Positions 13,588 to 13,894 of a stretch of DNA of 13,894 bases are shown piece by piece. The stretch spans positions 1 through 13,894 of the forward strand of contig JAEZJJ010000110.1 in NCBI GenBank assembly GCA_023436395.1. Direction: 5' to 3'. The notes under the pieces were generated by a model. That model ran no database searches, had not been told where the DNA came from, and saw only the letters and a program-made list of their open reading frames with translations. How positions within the stretch are numbered: the first letter of the stretch is position 1; each line of letters starts with the position of its first letter. Both the position numbers and the translations under genes were made by a program. Source of the stretch: Bacillota bacterium (GTDB lineage Bacteria > Bacillota > Clostridia > Lachnospirales > Cellulosilyticaceae).

Positions 13588-13619
13588 TATCAATTTCTAC
13601 TATATCTGTTTTTTATACC
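13574..13619. terminator. Nested hairpin ending the SMC operon, possibly two-way
   Basis: GGTATAAAAAA (13574-13584) pairs perfectly with TTTTTTATACC (13609-13619), and inside it TAGTA (13585-13589) pairs with TACTA (13598-13602). The inner stem overlaps the SMC stop codon and is followed by a T-run (13609-13614). On the other strand the outer A-run gives a T-run too, so it can serve the oppositely read gene at the right edge. Confidence 0.5.
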
Positions 13620-13799
13620 ATATTTTAATTTCTATAGTATCACTGATACACTACTGTTTAGTTACTAACTAAAATTTCCATTGACTTATACTTCTAAAAT
13701 GTGCTTTACAGATTCAAACTGATAATTGCTATATTTATCCAATAAAAGTAGATGCATTAAGGGTATAAATAGTTGGATTACTATTCAATTTTCCATAAT
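13620..13799. other. Gap with two small hairpins
   Basis: No gene is seen. Two short dyads, each with an ACT loop, lie close together: GTATC/GATAC (13637-13649) and TTTAGTT/AACTAAA (13657-13673). Their role is unknown. Confidence 0.3.
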
Positions 13800-13894
13800 C
13801 TAGGCGCTGCTAAATAATGCCACCTTGTAACATTGCATCTTAGTCACACGTTTGAGTAGCTTGTTTTTGATTTTACGCTTCAAACTGATTAAGC
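13800..13894 (-). CDS. C-terminal tail of an unidentified gene, perhaps a transposase
   Basis: On the minus strand, the frame from 13892 down to a TAG at 13802-13800 gives 30 residues: LISLKRKIKNKLLKRVTKMQ and CYKVALFSSA. The start lies beyond the window. It is strongly basic (eleven Lys/Arg in 30), as transposase C-termini often are. Its place at the far side of a defence operon, beside phage relics, fits a mobile element. That is all there is; the frame could also be by chance, since 31 codons is short. Confidence 0.3.
   Translation of the reverse strand, partial: LISLKRKIKNKLLKRVTKMQCYKVALFSSA

Noticed and set aside
1..13894. CRISPR array, tRNA or rRNA genes, riboswitch
   Set aside because: No regularly spaced repeats, no tRNA-like cloverleaf or rRNA stretches, and no known riboswitch core were seen in the gaps.

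Overview
The window is AT-rich DNA with strong AGGAGG-type ribosome binding sites. It carries an S-layer-homology protein, ECF sigma/anti-sigma, AraC, MerR and Phd/ParE families, all typical of an anaerobic Clostridia-class Firmicute, perhaps Lachnospiraceae-like; species cannot be fixed from sequence alone. The left two thirds look like chromosomal surface, transport and regulatory genes. The right third (about 8.9-13.9 kb) looks like an accessory island.

Layout. 1-170: C-terminus of an S-layer-homology protein. 171-595: terminator hairpin, a wrecked tyrosine-recombinase fragment and a promoter. 596-2498: a lipoprotein and a three-span membrane protein. 2730-4479 (minus): an AraC regulator and an EamA/DMT transporter whose genes overlap. 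4650-4918: an AraC-type regulator reduced to its two ends. 5019-6998: ECF sigma factor, short zinc-finger anti-sigma factor and a TraB/PrgY membrane protein, probably one operon behind an ECF-type promoter. 7087-8842 (minus): a DUF3788-DUF3795 cysteine-rich protein and a MerR regulator, read from a TTGACA-19 bp-TATAAT promoter with a dyad in the spacer.

The right part starts with a Phd/YefM-RelE/ParE toxin-antitoxin pair (9137-9716), with CTGTAAA half-sites upstream and a good terminator behind. Then come relics: a phage tape-measure N-terminus whose start codon appears to be ATA, and a stretch of broken reading frames ending in a lysine-rich 98-residue frame.

The main find is 10718-13587: a Cap4-type (DUF4297) nuclease gene, a possible 45-residue ORF overlapping both neighbours, and an SMC/Rad50-like ATPase with Walker A, one CPxCG zinc hook, a GSETSRL signature and a DTPNQQ Walker B. 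This is the layout of a Lamassu / DdmABC / ABC-three-component anti-phage or anti-plasmid system: SMC senses foreign DNA and unleashes the nuclease. The tiny middle ORF and a 30-bp perfect palindrome upstream are the least explained parts. A nested hairpin closes the operon, and the window ends in the C-terminal tail of an opposing gene, possibly a transposase.

The broken genes share a pattern: apparent TGG to TGA, CAG to TAG and ATG to ATA changes, all consistent with G:C to A:T decay.
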